Shown: one piece after another, positions 1 to 11,666 of the stretch
Layout of the letters: the number at the start of each line of letters is the position of its first letter
How positions within the stretch are numbered: position 1 is the first letter of the stretch
From: Chara braunii
Taxonomy: Eukaryota > Streptophyta > Charophyceae > Charales > Characeae
NCBI GenBank assembly: GCA_003427395.1
Contig: BFEA01000208.1
Location: 69,315-133,314, forward strand
Direction of reading: 5' to 3'
Length of the DNA stretch: 64,000 bases
Program-made: the position numbers and the translations under genes
Notes under the pieces: model-generated
Database searches by the model: none
What the model saw: only the letters and a program-made list of their open reading frames with translations
Told to the model about the DNA's origin: nothing

Positions 1-31
<31 letters not shown>
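1..31. repeat. (CA)n microsatellite
   Basis: A pure CA dinucleotide run opens the window and passes into CTCTCTCCC. It is cut by the window edge, so its full length is unknown. Confidence 0.95.
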
Positions 32-34
<3 letters not shown>

Positions 35-1610
35 CTCCCACGATCGTCCAGCGCTACATCAGCGCCACAGCCAATGATGGTCTCGCCGGTATCCGATCGC
101 CACATCAGCAACGATGCGCCACATCAGCAATGTCGCCGTCTTCCAGTCCACGTCATCATCTTAAGCGGGTAGGTGTGCGCACGCGCGTCAATGTCTAGAT
201 CGCAATGACAATCATGCGCGTCTATAAACGTGATTCAATCAACGCGCAGCACCTCCCGCACTTACCGTGGCACACGGTGGCGCTCAACAGCAGATCGCGA
301 CGAAGAAGGTAAGCACTGATACCAGATTGTAATGAACCCAGTCAGGAGGAAACTAGTCAAGTGTCGAAATACAAGATAACTCAATGTTGATAAATGTCTC
401 CAATAATCGTGAAATGTGATATGTAATACAATGTCTCGTAACCACAGGATAAGGGAGGAGAGGGGGAGGATAGACGTAGAGGGTGGAAGATAAAGTATCC
501 TCTGATGTCCACGTAGATAGAAACCCCTCAGTCCCCACTTCTTCTTCGGCATCTCCTCTCCTCCACGTCGGCAAACAGTGCTCCAGAAACGAGCCTGACG
601 AGATCTGATCACAACGTAGTGCCACGTAGGCACAGTTCTCCCATGAAGACGTCTCGCAGCGTGCAATGTCGACAACATCGACAGGTAAGCTCCCTCTCTC
701 TCACTCAATCAATCCCACAGATTCCGATCTCCCTCCTTGTCGCATTCCAATCAGTAACGAAGACAGTGTGGCATGCGCCACATCAGCAATGTAGAAGAAA
801 GCGTGGCAAGTGCCACGTCAGCATACAAGAAGACAGCTGGCGCCAGAAGCAGAGAGGTGCCAACATGCAAAGCAGCAGTCTCGCGTCGTAGTCGCACAAT
901 GCCAGCATAGAGCCAGCGTCTTGCCAGCGTCCAGGCAGCGTCCAGCCAACGTCGTGCCAACATCCAGTCAGCAATGCAAGACTGAATGTCGACTCCAAAG
1001 GGCTGGGTCAATAAGTAGTGTTGACAACGTTGACCAGCCTCTGGTCTCTCACCCACGGAGGCTCGGATTGACTCACAGCCGACGGCTTGGATCTCGTGTA
1101 GTTGCAAACTTCCACTTGGACCGAATGTTGTCTGGATACCTGCGTACAACCAAGTGTGTGTGTCTGATCAGTGCCCTCGACTGGGTCCATGAAGACTTTG
1201 ACTCGTGAGCCTCAATATTTCGTCGTACAGTTGACTTTGGTCAGCTATCGCGCGCAGGGCCTCTGAAGTGACACTTCAGGGGTTCTGTTCCCCTCGGTCG
1301 GACGCAGGGCCTGAGGGCCGTTTTTTAGGCATGCAGGCGGTCCCCTTGGCCGACGACATAGGCATATGTGAGCGGGTTATTGCACGTAGATTTTTATCTC
1401 TCTTCGGTGAAGGGAGGTTACCTCTCTCGGTGGAGAGGGGTAACGACATGTTTGCCCCTTTGCCCTAGAGTTTAGGGTGCAGGGTTGGGGCCGCCGATGG
1501 GGGCCCGACCAACACAAGGACCGAGCATTTGCCAGTAACTGTGCCTCCCTTTTCATTTTTCTAAACATCAACCTTTGTTTTTTTTCTTTCCCTAATACTC
1601 TAAAGCAAAA
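32..1610. other. No gene recognised; degenerate short repeats
   Basis: I see no supported gene here. The phrase CCACATCAGCAATG recurs near 100-130 and 777-792. Stretch 900-980 is a degenerate array of CCAGC/GTC phrases. Between 1255 and 1450 lie several short palindromes (for example GAAGTGACACTTC at 1265-1277), which could be an LTR or other repeat edge, but no paired copy is visible in this window. Confidence 0.5.
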
Positions 1611-2480
1611 CGCGGGTCTCGCGTGACGGTCCCGCGAGACCCGGTTCTCTGGTGTGGCATTTCCGGGGGAGGGTCGCGGTGGGCCCAACTGCACGATCGG
1701 TTCGTCGGCCCATCGTCTTTTGTGTTTTGCGATAGCGGTCCAGGCACCGAGACGCGGTTTCGGGGCGGGGGGATTTGCCGTTTTGGTCCCGCATCTACCG
1801 GGACGCAGTTTCGGGGTGGGGGTGGGTGTGTTTATTGTTTTGTTTTGTCCTTCCGGTCCCGCATGCGCCGGGACGCGGTTTCGGGGCGGGGGGTGTGCGG
1901 CCACGAGTGTTTCGTGGTTTTGCTTCTTTCGTGTTATCGTTTCAATTGTGGATGCAGAGGGACGCATTCTCGGGGCGAGGGGTGTGCGGGCACGGGTGTT
2001 TGGTGGTTTCGGGTAACGCAGGTCTCGCGTGACGGTCCCGCGAGACCCGGTTCTCTGGTGTGGCACTTCCGGGGGAGGGCCGCGGTGGGCCCAACGGCAC
2101 GATCGATTCGTCGGCCTATCGTCTTTTGTGTTTTGCGATGTCAGTCCTGGCACGGAGACACGCTTTCGGGGTGGGGGGATTTGTCGTTTCGGTCCCGCAT
2201 GTAACGGGACGCGGTTTCGGGGTGGGGGGGGGTGTGTTTATTGTTTTGTTTTGTCCTTTCGGTCCCGCATGCACCGGGACGCGGTTTCAGGGCGGGGGGG
2301 TATGCGGCCACGAGTGTTTCGCGATTTTGCGGTCTTTCGTGTTGTCGTTTCGATTGTGGATGCAGAGGGACGCATTCCCGGGGCGAGGGGTGTGCGGGCA
2401 CGGGTGTTTGGTGGTTTCAGGACGTGTTGTCGTTTCGGTCGTGTGCGGGCACGGGTGTTTGGTGGTTTCGGGACGTCAGT
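1611..2480 (+). repeat. GC-rich tandem repeat, period about 406 bp
   Basis: Two near-identical units start near 1611 and 2017, each opening with the palindrome GGTCTCGCG...CGCGAGACC (1615-1641 and the equivalent at 2021-2047). Within each unit a shorter phrase, GGTCCCGCAT followed by GGGACGCGGTTTCGGGG, recurs three or more times and can itself form GTCCCG/CGGGAC hairpins. A truncated further set of sub-repeats ends at about 2480. Long open frames exist in several phases, but they follow the repeat and the GC content, so I do not call them genes. Function is unknown; a satellite or spacer-type repeat is possible. Confidence 0.85.
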
Positions 2481-2814
2481 AGCCATACCTGCTGATAGCC
2501 CCTGGAGTACAACCAACATACTCACACCACATCGCCTCTCCTCGCCACAGCGGGCCCACTTGTTTTTTCTAATGAACAAATTGAGATACTGGGGCCATTA
2601 CCCAGTTTCGGTTTGAGAGTATCCTCCAAGATCGTGAACAAGCTATTGAACTTCAGGATAGATGATGAGAAAGCTACAATTTTTTTTTTACGATCGCTAA
2701 ATACCTCCTGAAATCCACAGCAATTTTTCGAACAATCAAGTGTCTGAGGGATTTCCAACAGATCATAACAAAGCTCACAAAAACTGACTTATTCTCTGAC
2801 AAACTCATCCAGGC
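2481..2814. other. No gene recognised
   Basis: Mixed-composition sequence with a short poly(T) run at about 2680. I see no family-level similarity and no repeat partner elsewhere in the window. Confidence 0.5.
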
Positions 2815-3010
2815 CTCATGCCCCCATCTGCTAGGTTACAGAGCAAGGCGACTCACTCAAGCCCCGGCCAGTGTCGTCGTGTGCCAGCAACCCTTAGTTG
2901 TCCCTTAGGATTCCCCCGCATAGCATCCCCATATCTCTCTACAAGGCCTTATGCCCTCACCTTCGACAAGTTACAGGGCATCACCCCGGCTCCGGTCAGT
3001 GTCGTTATGG
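2815..3010 (+). repeat. Dispersed repeat family R1, partial copy
   Basis: This shares phrases with 44230-44405 on the same strand: TCTCTACAAGGCCT, then TTACAGGGCA, CACCCC, GCTCCGG and CAGTGTCGTT. The same phrases appear reverse-complemented near 43500-43720, 46230-46400 and 48690-48850. It is therefore one interspersed family with at least five copies here. I cannot identify coding content or define its ends. Confidence 0.6.
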
Positions 3011-3184
3011 CATTGAATAGCCACGGATCCTGATTATAACAATATAATTCCAGTGCAGCTTCGCACAAACCACCAGCAGACCCTCAGAGTCCTGAGAGAT
3101 TCATCAAACTACCAGGAATAACACGGGTGCTTGTTTTGAAAATTCCAGAAAAAATCAGAAAAAGTCCCAACCACAAGCAAAGGA

Positions 3185-3935
3185 TATAGAAATTCTCCCC
3201 TTTCCCCCTCGTCCCCCTGCCCCACCGCTGCCTCCATAAAAAAGGACCGCCCCTGATCACGAACACTCCTCATCGGCCCCAACTTGGGACAGACCCGTTT
3301 CCCCCCCTACTGCCACAAAGGCATCCAGTTCCCACCCAAAGTATGCCTCTGTCGGCCCCTTCCCCTTATCTTCCACTGCTGGGATATGATGCCGACCCAT
3401 ACATCTTCCCCAGCCCCAGAATAGAACATTCCCCCAAATTTCCCCCGTCTCCCTTCAGGGCAATCATCTCCCTCCTTGTGAAGTCCTTGCAGAGTAGAGC
3501 TCTCCCCCTCAGAACCCACCCGCCACCCCACCAGAAATAATTAGTTTACGCTTAAGAGGAGAATCAAAATTTCGAACCTTGCTGTGGATTATTCCCCCCC
3601 CCTCCCCTCCCCTCCCCTCCCCTCCATCGCCCCCTGTCCCTCCGCTGCCTCCACCGAAAAGGACTGCCCTGATCACAAGCTCTCCTTATCGGCCCCAACT
3701 TGGGACATACCTGCTTCCTCCCCCTACTTCCACTAAGGCCAACCCCTCACCCCTATCTGCCTCCGCTAGGATATGATGCCAGCCGATACATTTCTCCCAG
3801 CCCCAGAATAGGGCATCCGCCAAAAATCTGCCCCCACTACCTCCAGGGCATTTCACCCCCCACTTTGTGAAGCCCCTGCAGAGTAGAGCTCTCCTCCTTA
3901 AAGCCCCAACCCCCCACCCGCACAAAAATAATTCA
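3185..3935 (+). repeat. Pyrimidine-rich tandem duplication, unit about 350-385 bp
   Basis: Two diverged units lie at about 3185-3540 and 3595-3935. Both carry CGCTGCCTCCA, ATCGGCCCCAACTTGGGACA, GATATGATGCC, CCCCAGCCCCAGAATAG and GCAGAGTAGAGCTCTCC in the same order. A reverse-strand relative lies at 45780-46060, so the unit also occurs dispersed. The open frames across it are C-rich by composition only. Confidence 0.75.
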
Positions 3936-4029
3936 TTAGTGCGCCCAAAGGGGAATCAGTAATTAATAGTGGAGAAAAGAAAAAAACGAGGAGTTTTAGA
4001 ATAAAATTTCGAAGATATGAGTGGAAGAA

Positions 4030-4368
4030 TCAGAAAATTCTGAAAATTATGATGGAGAAAAGGTAGATGAGTTTTTTTTTTTTTTTTTGGGATTTGCTGA
4101 TGACGATGCACAGCCCCCTGAAGATGATGATGATGAGGATGATAGTTACTACCAACTCACCTGCTGATGTGAAAGGCAAACAATGCCTTAAAGAGCAGCA
4201 TTTAATGATGACAAACTGGTGATGATGATGGTAATGATGAGAAGCATCATCATGATGATGATAATGGTGATGATAATGCCGAGCAGCCTCGATAACGCCC
4301 TATGAAGACAGAATGATGATGTTGATCATACGGAAGAGCAGCACCAACAGCGCCCTATGATTAGAAAT

Positions 4369-4400
<32 letters not shown>

Positions 4401-4441
4401 GTGATGATGGTGATGATGATGATGATGATGATGATGATCTC

Positions 4442-4481
<40 letters not shown>

Positions 4482-4640
4482 GTGATGATAATGACGCACA
4501 GCGCCCTGTGATGACAAAAGGATGATGATGGTCCTAATGACGAGCACCTTTGATGATGAGCTAATGATGATGATGATGATAAGGATGAGCAGCGCCCTAT
4601 GATGACGAGCTTCGCCAACAGCGCCCTATGATGGTGAACT
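4030..4640. repeat. GAT-rich compound satellite, block 1
   Basis: Runs of (GAT/ATG)n are interrupted by a recurring non-satellite phrase close to GAGCAGCGCCCTATGATGAC (for example at 4263, 4335 and 4586). The part from about 4140 to 4360 is nearly identical to 7497-7720, so the block was copied within the locus. His- or Ile-rich translations of the array are artefacts of the trinucleotide repeat. Confidence 0.85.
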
Positions 4641-4650
4641 ATTGATGATG

Positions 4651-5141
4651 TGTACCTATTGCGGTGGGTCCCCCCCCAAGAAACGAGCTACACTAGAACA
4701 TTGTTTGCTGGACTGCTCTATGGTAGCTCAACTTTGGCAATGTTGCTATGCAGTGTGGCATCATCTAACGGGATACCACCTCCCATGGGACCTTAACACC
4801 ATCTTGTTGGGGGAAACACCCTTGCAAGGGATCAGGTGGACACCCTTCAGCCTTAACTTGCTCGCAATAACATGACTGCTAATGTTAATGGCTGCGTGGC
4901 GAATGAGGTGTGCGCATGAGCACAGGCAGTACACATATGACTACATGGAGGCGCCAGCCTCGATCTTAGAAACAATCACCGCTAATACACATGCGGCCTG
5001 GCAAGAGCTCGGAAGAATGCTTCGGAAGGAATCAGATACCACCAAACGGAATGAACTCTCTGATAAGTTTCGTTCTATCTGGGTTGACAATGCTGGAAAA
5101 CTCAGTGAACTGGATCAAGACAACCAGCTGCGATGGAAATA
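4651..5141 (+). pseudogene. LINE ORF2 C-terminal fragment (zf-RVT region)
   Basis: The reading frame begins inside a zinc-binding motif typical of the C-terminus of plant L1-type LINE ORF2: CTYCGG, then LEHCLLDC about 12 residues later. It is followed by a helical region with WRMRCAHEHRQ and ends in a basic QLRWK segment, the same layout as LINE_1 to LINE_3. A TGA at 4873-4875 interrupts one continuous frame. Endonuclease and reverse transcriptase are absent, so this is a 5'-truncated dead copy. It abuts the GAT satellite directly. Confidence 0.7.
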
Positions 5142-5820
5142 GTGGATGTTGACAAAACCACAATGGAAACGCTTACCAAGAAGTCACTTTCAGTTCCCAT
5201 TCCAGCCAACCAATTTCATCCTCCTCCTGGACTGGCAATAACCTTTTACACATCGGGATCCGCTCCACCCCCCAAATGCCCCCCTCATAACCATATCCAA
5301 ACCGTACCCAAAACCTCTCCCCAAACCCTTCTCCAATCCTAACCCTCAGTCCTCCATCTCCATCCATATCCACCCCCCATTCGCTTCGCAGAAGGCTGGT
5401 CAAGAAAGGACATCCCACTACAGGAAAAGCATCAGGGATTACGCCCTGGAAACAAAAGACGAAGTCACCACCCACGCCCGGACAACGGACCAGGATCAAC
5501 TGGGAGGAGCTTCAGATGACAATGGATAGAAGGCTAATGGTGATACAGTTCGTGGACGACAGACTGCGCCCCACATTTGGAAGCCTGACACAGGTGGATT
5601 CAACAATGGAGATAGAGCTTAGACAGACTGATAATGCAATGTCACCACTGGTGGACACAATAATAGAGATAGAGCTTTGACAAACTAATACTACAATGAC
5701 AACTCAATGACTCAATGATATGGGTATTTGGGAGGGAGGGAATAGGAGGACGCCCAAGAGCAAGCTAGGACGGGTCTGGAAGGCAATAAATGCAAGATTA
5801 ACACAAGGGAACACAGGTGG
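5142..5820. other. No gene recognised; probable 3' flank of the LINE fragment
   Basis: This follows the ORF2 fragment without a recognisable boundary and carries no poly(A) run that would mark the LINE end. The phrase GATAGAGCTT occurs twice (near 5610 and 5670) within an imperfect 60-bp duplication. I see nothing else. Confidence 0.4.
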
Positions 5821-5872
5821 TCACAATGATGATAATAATGATAATAATGATAATAATGATAATAATGATAGT
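5821..5872 (+). repeat. (AATAATGAT)n microsatellite
   Basis: At least four consecutive units of GATAATAAT lie here, related to the GAT satellites on either side. Confidence 0.9.
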
Positions 5873-5936
5873 ACAATGACACCTCAATGATGTATGTGGG
5901 AGAGCACACTGGGATGAGCCTTACATGATAACATAC

Positions 5937-6150
5937 ATCATGGGTTTTGGGAGGGAGGGGACAGGGGGTGGCGGAAGCCACCCTACATCAGCTCCATACT
6001 TACACGATACACCTCACACTGTCACAGCACTGCACAAGACATCATGGGTTTCGGGAGGGAGGGGGCAGGGGTGGTGGAAGCCACCCCACATCAGTTCCAC
6101 ACTTACACAATACACCTCAAACTCTCACAGCACTGCACAAGGCAACACCC
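5937..6150 (+). repeat. 104-bp tandem duplication
   Basis: The segment starting at CATCATGGGTTT (5937) is repeated at 6041 with a few substitutions. Both units contain GGAAGCCACCC, CACACTTACAC (or a variant), CAATACACCTCA and CACAGCACTGCACAAG. Confidence 0.85.
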
Positions 6151-6243
6151 CGGGCAATATGAACGGCCACTAGGGTCTAAGGGTTTCTCTTATTAGATAC
6201 TGCTACAATCATATGTCCATCCATACAAACAACCACAATGTTC

Positions 6244-6394
6244 AGGGACGCTGGACCCGCTTTCCAGCAGGTGCTGCTCCCCACCAATAGATGGAGCCTC
6301 CCTGATAATGCTAGTGGTGCCCGCTCTTACCAGCATCCCTAGCATCTATTCGAGTTATTTCCCCCCCCCCCAAAAAAAAAAAAAAAAAAAAAAA
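6244..6394 (+). mobile_element. Short retroposon with type-a tail (hairpins B and C, poly(A))
   Basis: It opens with GGGACGCTGGACCC and forms hairpin B (GCTGGA...TCCAGC). Hairpin C follows (GCTCC at about 6276 pairing with GGAGC at about 6293). About 75 bases later an 11-C run leads into a 23-A tail (6372-6394). The same order recurs at many sites in the window and in the 3' tail of LINE_7. It has no coding capacity and is either a SINE or an extremely 5'-truncated LINE copy. Confidence 0.7.
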
Positions 6395-6404
6395 GTTGAT
6401 ACTG

Positions 6405-7155
6405 ATGTAATGATAATGATGATGATGATAACGAGCAGCCCCAATAGTGCCCTATGAAGACGAACTGATGATGACGATCATCATGAAGAGCAGCATCGAC
6501 AGCGCCCTATGATTACAAAATGCTAATGATGTTGGTAATGACGTGCAGTGCCCTATTATGATGGAATGATGAGATGATACTAATAACGAGCAACGCCCTA
6601 TGATGACGAACTGATGATGGTGATGATGATGATGATGATGATGATAAGCAACACCCTAACAACAGGCAACACCCTGCGATGACGAACAAAATATGATGGT
6701 AATGATGATGACGAGCAGCGCCCTATGAGACGAACTTCGCCAACAAATGCCCTATGGTGACGAGTTGATAACGAACTGCTGATGGTAAGGATAATGACAA
6801 GGAACATCTACAACACCCTATGATGACGAAATAATGTTGATGATACCAAGAACGAGCAATCAGCGCCCTATGCTGACAAGCAGCGGTCTACACTGGCGAA
6901 CTTACCTTGTTGATGATAATAGTGACGCGCAGCACCCTGATGAACAACTCCTTGATAATGATGATGATACTAACAATGAGCACCCTTGGCGAGGAGCGCC
7001 TGTTGCTGATGTCGATCAGAAGTGAAGACCTACGCCTTGATGATGATGACGAGCGGCACCCTGATGATGATGATGATGATGATGGTGATGACGAGCAGCA
7101 CCTTGATGATGATGACGAACCATTACTGTGATGATGATGTCCAACCACGCCCTGT

Positions 7156-7186
<31 letters not shown>

Positions 7187-7723
7187 GATGATGATGACGA
7201 GCAGCACCCTGATGATGATGACGGACCATTACTGTGATAATGGTGTCGAACCGCGTCCTGTTGATGATGGTGCTGGTGATGATCAGCACCCGAGCAACAA
7301 CCTGATTATGTTGACATACCCGTTTCCTCATGATTGCAGTTGCCACTGCACTCGCACTTCAGTTTACCAAGGGCTGACTCCACTGTACTCCACAGACGTC
7401 GACATAGCCAATGCCTCTCAGGCCATATGCCACGTGCAACAACGCAGCGACAATGGAGTGAAACGTGGAACTCACTGAAAAAGAAGGCCAACGGTGATGA
7501 GGATGACAGTGACTACCAACTCACCTGCTGATGTGAAAGGCAAACAATGCCTTGAAGAGCAAAATCTAATGATGACAAACTGGTGATGATGATGGTAATG
7601 ATCATCATGATGATGATAATGGTGATGATAATGTCGAGCAGCCTCGAGGACACCCTATGAAGACAGAATGATGATGCTGATCATACTGAAGAGCAGCACA
7701 AACAATGCCCTATGATTACAAAC

Positions 7724-7763
<40 letters not shown>

Positions 7764-7830
7764 GACAAAATGATGATGCTGATCATACTGAAGAGTAGCA
7801 CCAACAGCGCCCTATGATTACAAACTGATG
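6405..7830. repeat. GAT-rich compound satellite, block 2
   Basis: About 1.4 kb of GAT/ATG arrays alternates with the phrase CGCCCTATGATGACGAA and variants, typically every 40-80 bases. A non-repetitive island at about 7300-7490 breaks the array. Stretch 7497-7720 is a second copy of 4140-4360, and its end is repeated again at 7761-7828. All open frames here are low-complexity. Confidence 0.85.
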
Positions 7831-8279
7831 TTCTATCTCATATATTGTATTATTAGATTACTAATTAGCAGATTATATATAAAGAATATAGAGAATCTCC
7901 ATAAATATTGATAGATGTCTTTATTTATTTTTTTCTTTATTTTCATTATCATAAAAAAACTTGAATTCAATTTTTTTTTGAATCAATGAATTTTGATTCA
8001 ATTTTTTCTTTTGTCTATAAATTATCTCTTCGATCTAAAAATCACGTAAAATCAAAATTGAATTGAATCAATCAATTCATCAAATGCCAAATCAATCTTT
8101 TTACTTCCTCTCACTTATGAATCATTTATACTCAAAAATAAACTTAGAAGAAATGTTGGAAGCAAGAGTTAATTATCTTAATTCTTTTTTCTTGTGTTTA
8201 GTTACGACACTTTATACTTTTCTTATAAGAGTTTACTTCATGAATAATTACTAACCCTTTTAATCCGTCGTTAATTTTT

Positions 8280-8640
8280 TCATTGTTGTCTTTTCGCTTC
8301 ACACATTGATAATCTAATTAAATTTTCGTATTCATTTACTTTAGGCAAAAAATATTCACAAAAATTTAAACATTTATCTATCCATCCATAAGGAAGATCA
8401 ATAACTACTCCTCCAATACGAAAGTAATTATGCATCATTCGCATGCCGGTAGCTGATTCAAATAAGTCATAGATCATTTCTCTTTCTCTGAGTATATAAT
8501 AGGAAATTTCAACATGAAACCATATTTTCATGTACAAAGTTTGTAAAGACAAAGAATACTCTAAATCATTGATCAAAATTGATTTTATATTATTTTGCTG
8601 GTCTAGCAAATAAGACAGAAACTCCTTGATCAGTTTTAAT
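8280..8640 (-). pseudogene. ndhH: Plastid NDH complex 49-kDa subunit, fragment
   Basis: The minus-strand translation contains [10 protein letters not shown] followed by [15 protein letters not shown] and [10 protein letters not shown], hallmark stretches of the NdhH subunit of the thylakoid NDH complex. About 60 residues match well. The preceding 50 residues are diverged and the following ones quickly lose similarity. The full gene is near 393 codons, so about three quarters is missing. It is not functional. Confidence 0.85.
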
Positions 8641-8887
8641 GTACTTTAAATACAGCCTGATTATTCACTAGCTCTTAGCCTACCAGTAAATTTAAGAAAA
8701 CTCAGAATATTCTAGGAATATAAATTCAACAAGTTATCATTCATATGAATTCATTATAATGTTGTTGATACTATCTATGAATATATAATTTAGACTCAAG
8801 TTTCATTTATAATTTCGAAAAAAGATTTATTATACATATTTGAACTTAGTATTTTTTTACAAATATTTTGATTCTTCTGCAATTATA

Positions 8888-8994
8888 GGTAATTTATTTG
8901 GACTATTTAACATTGCAATTGCTTCATCGGAAGCAGCAATTGCATTAGCTATTTTATTAGCTATGTAGCGAAATAGAAGGTCTATTCGTATTAG
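8888..8994 (+). pseudogene. ndhE: Plastid NDH subunit 4L, 3' fragment
   Basis: The frame reads GNLFGLFNIAIASSEAAIAL and continues to a TAG, then RNRRSIRI. This matches the conserved C-terminal part of NdhE (IAIAAAEAAIGLAI ... YRNRKS). The stop falls just before the RNR motif. Only about 35 of roughly 100 residues are recognisable. Confidence 0.75.
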
Positions 8995-9332
8995 ATATTT
9001 TTATATATCTATATGCATATATCTATATCTATATATATGGATATATTATTTGTATATATCTTATTTATCTATTATCTAAATAACATAATAGATTCAATAA
9101 TAAATATATATATTTATTTCTATAAAATAGAATGAAAAAAAAATGATTATTTTATATTTTATTCATTTTATTATGGTAAATATTATAAAAATTGACATCT
9201 AAATAATGGAATATTCTATGATTCAATTCAATTAAATAATTGTTATAAAATAATATGTTTAATCAACATTGATTTTTTTTTTGTGTAAAACTATAAAAGA
9301 AGAAAATAAGATAAAATATGACTTATCCTTTT

Positions 9333-9560
9333 TATCTTTTAAAATCTTCTTTTGGAGGAGAAGGATGAATAGTTAGTGTAGATAACATGAAAGACGTTGT
9401 GGGAGGTCGTGTATGGTTAGGTATCATTTGTATATTTGGTGGTATATGGCATATATTAACCAAACCATTTGCCTGCGCACGTCGAGCTTTTGTATGGTCT
9501 GGCGAAGCTTATTTATCTTATAGTTTGACTGTTATCTCTGTTATGGGCTTTAAAGTATAG
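9333..9560 (+). pseudogene. psbC: Photosystem II CP43 protein, internal fragment
   Basis: The translation contains [41 protein letters not shown], split here only by one stop, then [11 protein letters not shown]. These are diagnostic of CP43, the inner antenna of photosystem II. A TGA replaces the tryptophan codon before IVSVDNM, and a second tryptophan (normally in PFAWARR) has become cysteine. Similarity stops after VMGF and a TAG ends the frame at 9558-9560. The fragment covers roughly 75 of about 460 residues. Confidence 0.9.
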
Positions 9561-9616
9561 GATTGAATTAGGATTTGTATTAATCAAAATCTTTTACCTC
9601 AAATAGAAAAACAACT

Positions 9617-9730
9617 AAGGTTGAACCTCTTCTATCTGGTATAGTACTTGGATTAATTCCTATTACATTAGCATGATTATTTGTAACTGCTTACTTATAG
9701 TATCGAAGCAGTGATCAATTAAATTTATAA
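9617..9730 (+). pseudogene. petG: Cytochrome b6f subunit V, full length but broken
   Basis: The whole 37-codon gene is present with its own TAA. It reads VEPLLSGIVLGLIPITLA, then a TGA where glycine is expected, LFVTAYL, a TAG where glutamine is expected, and YRSSDQLNL. The start codon position holds AAG (9617-9619). The length matches functional PetG exactly (114 bp), so decay has been by substitution only. PetG is a single-pass thylakoid membrane subunit of the b6f complex. Confidence 0.9.
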
Positions 9731-9851
9731 TAAATTATTGTCTAGATTTTTATGAAGTCTCTATTCATTGTACTTTATTCATTGAATGCATAGAATCTAA
9801 TGAATAGAGATTACACTCGTTTATTTTGAAATTTTAATTAGGAAAACAAAA

Positions 9852-11471
<1,620 letters not shown>

Positions 11472-11640
11472 GTGAAAATTCAACCTTGCAAGTCTCAAGT
11501 TTTCAGATTAGATCCTATAATAGGTTCGCGGAAATTCATAAACTACTTTTCGGCTTTTTCTATTTTTTGGGGCGCTTTCGGTTTTTTAATTGTAGGTATA
11601 TGTAGTTACCTAAAAAATATTTTTTTTCTCTTTTCTGCAG
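11472..11640 (+). pseudogene. ycf4: Photosystem I assembly factor Ycf4, N-terminal fragment
   Basis: The frame contains RLDPIIGSRKFINYF, then FWGAFGFLIVGICSYLKN. This matches the N-terminal region of Ycf4 with its first membrane helix. Similarity ends at a T-rich stretch closing in CTGCAG at about 11635-11640, and the same frame then runs into an unrelated charged protein (LINE_1 ORF1). Ycf4 normally has about 185 residues, so only about 55 are present. The start is uncertain because upstream codons stay open. Confidence 0.8.
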
Positions 11641-11666
11641 GGATGTATTTTAAGGGAGCCAACATA

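Noticed and set aside
1377-2616. Several long overlapping open frames on both strands
   Set aside because: They follow the GC-rich 406-bp repeat, occur in five phases at once, and show no domain. Stop codons are simply rare in this composition.
4326-4618. His-rich and Ile-rich open frames
   Set aside because: Pure translation of the GAT/ATG satellite.
4030-7830. Regular repeat-spacer look, CRISPR-like
   Set aside because: Spacers are themselves GAT satellite, units are irregular, the host is eukaryotic, and no cas gene is present.
9333-9730. Alternative genetic code (TGA as Trp) suggested by psbC
   Set aside because: The petG TGA replaces Gly and other stops occur too, so random decay explains it better.
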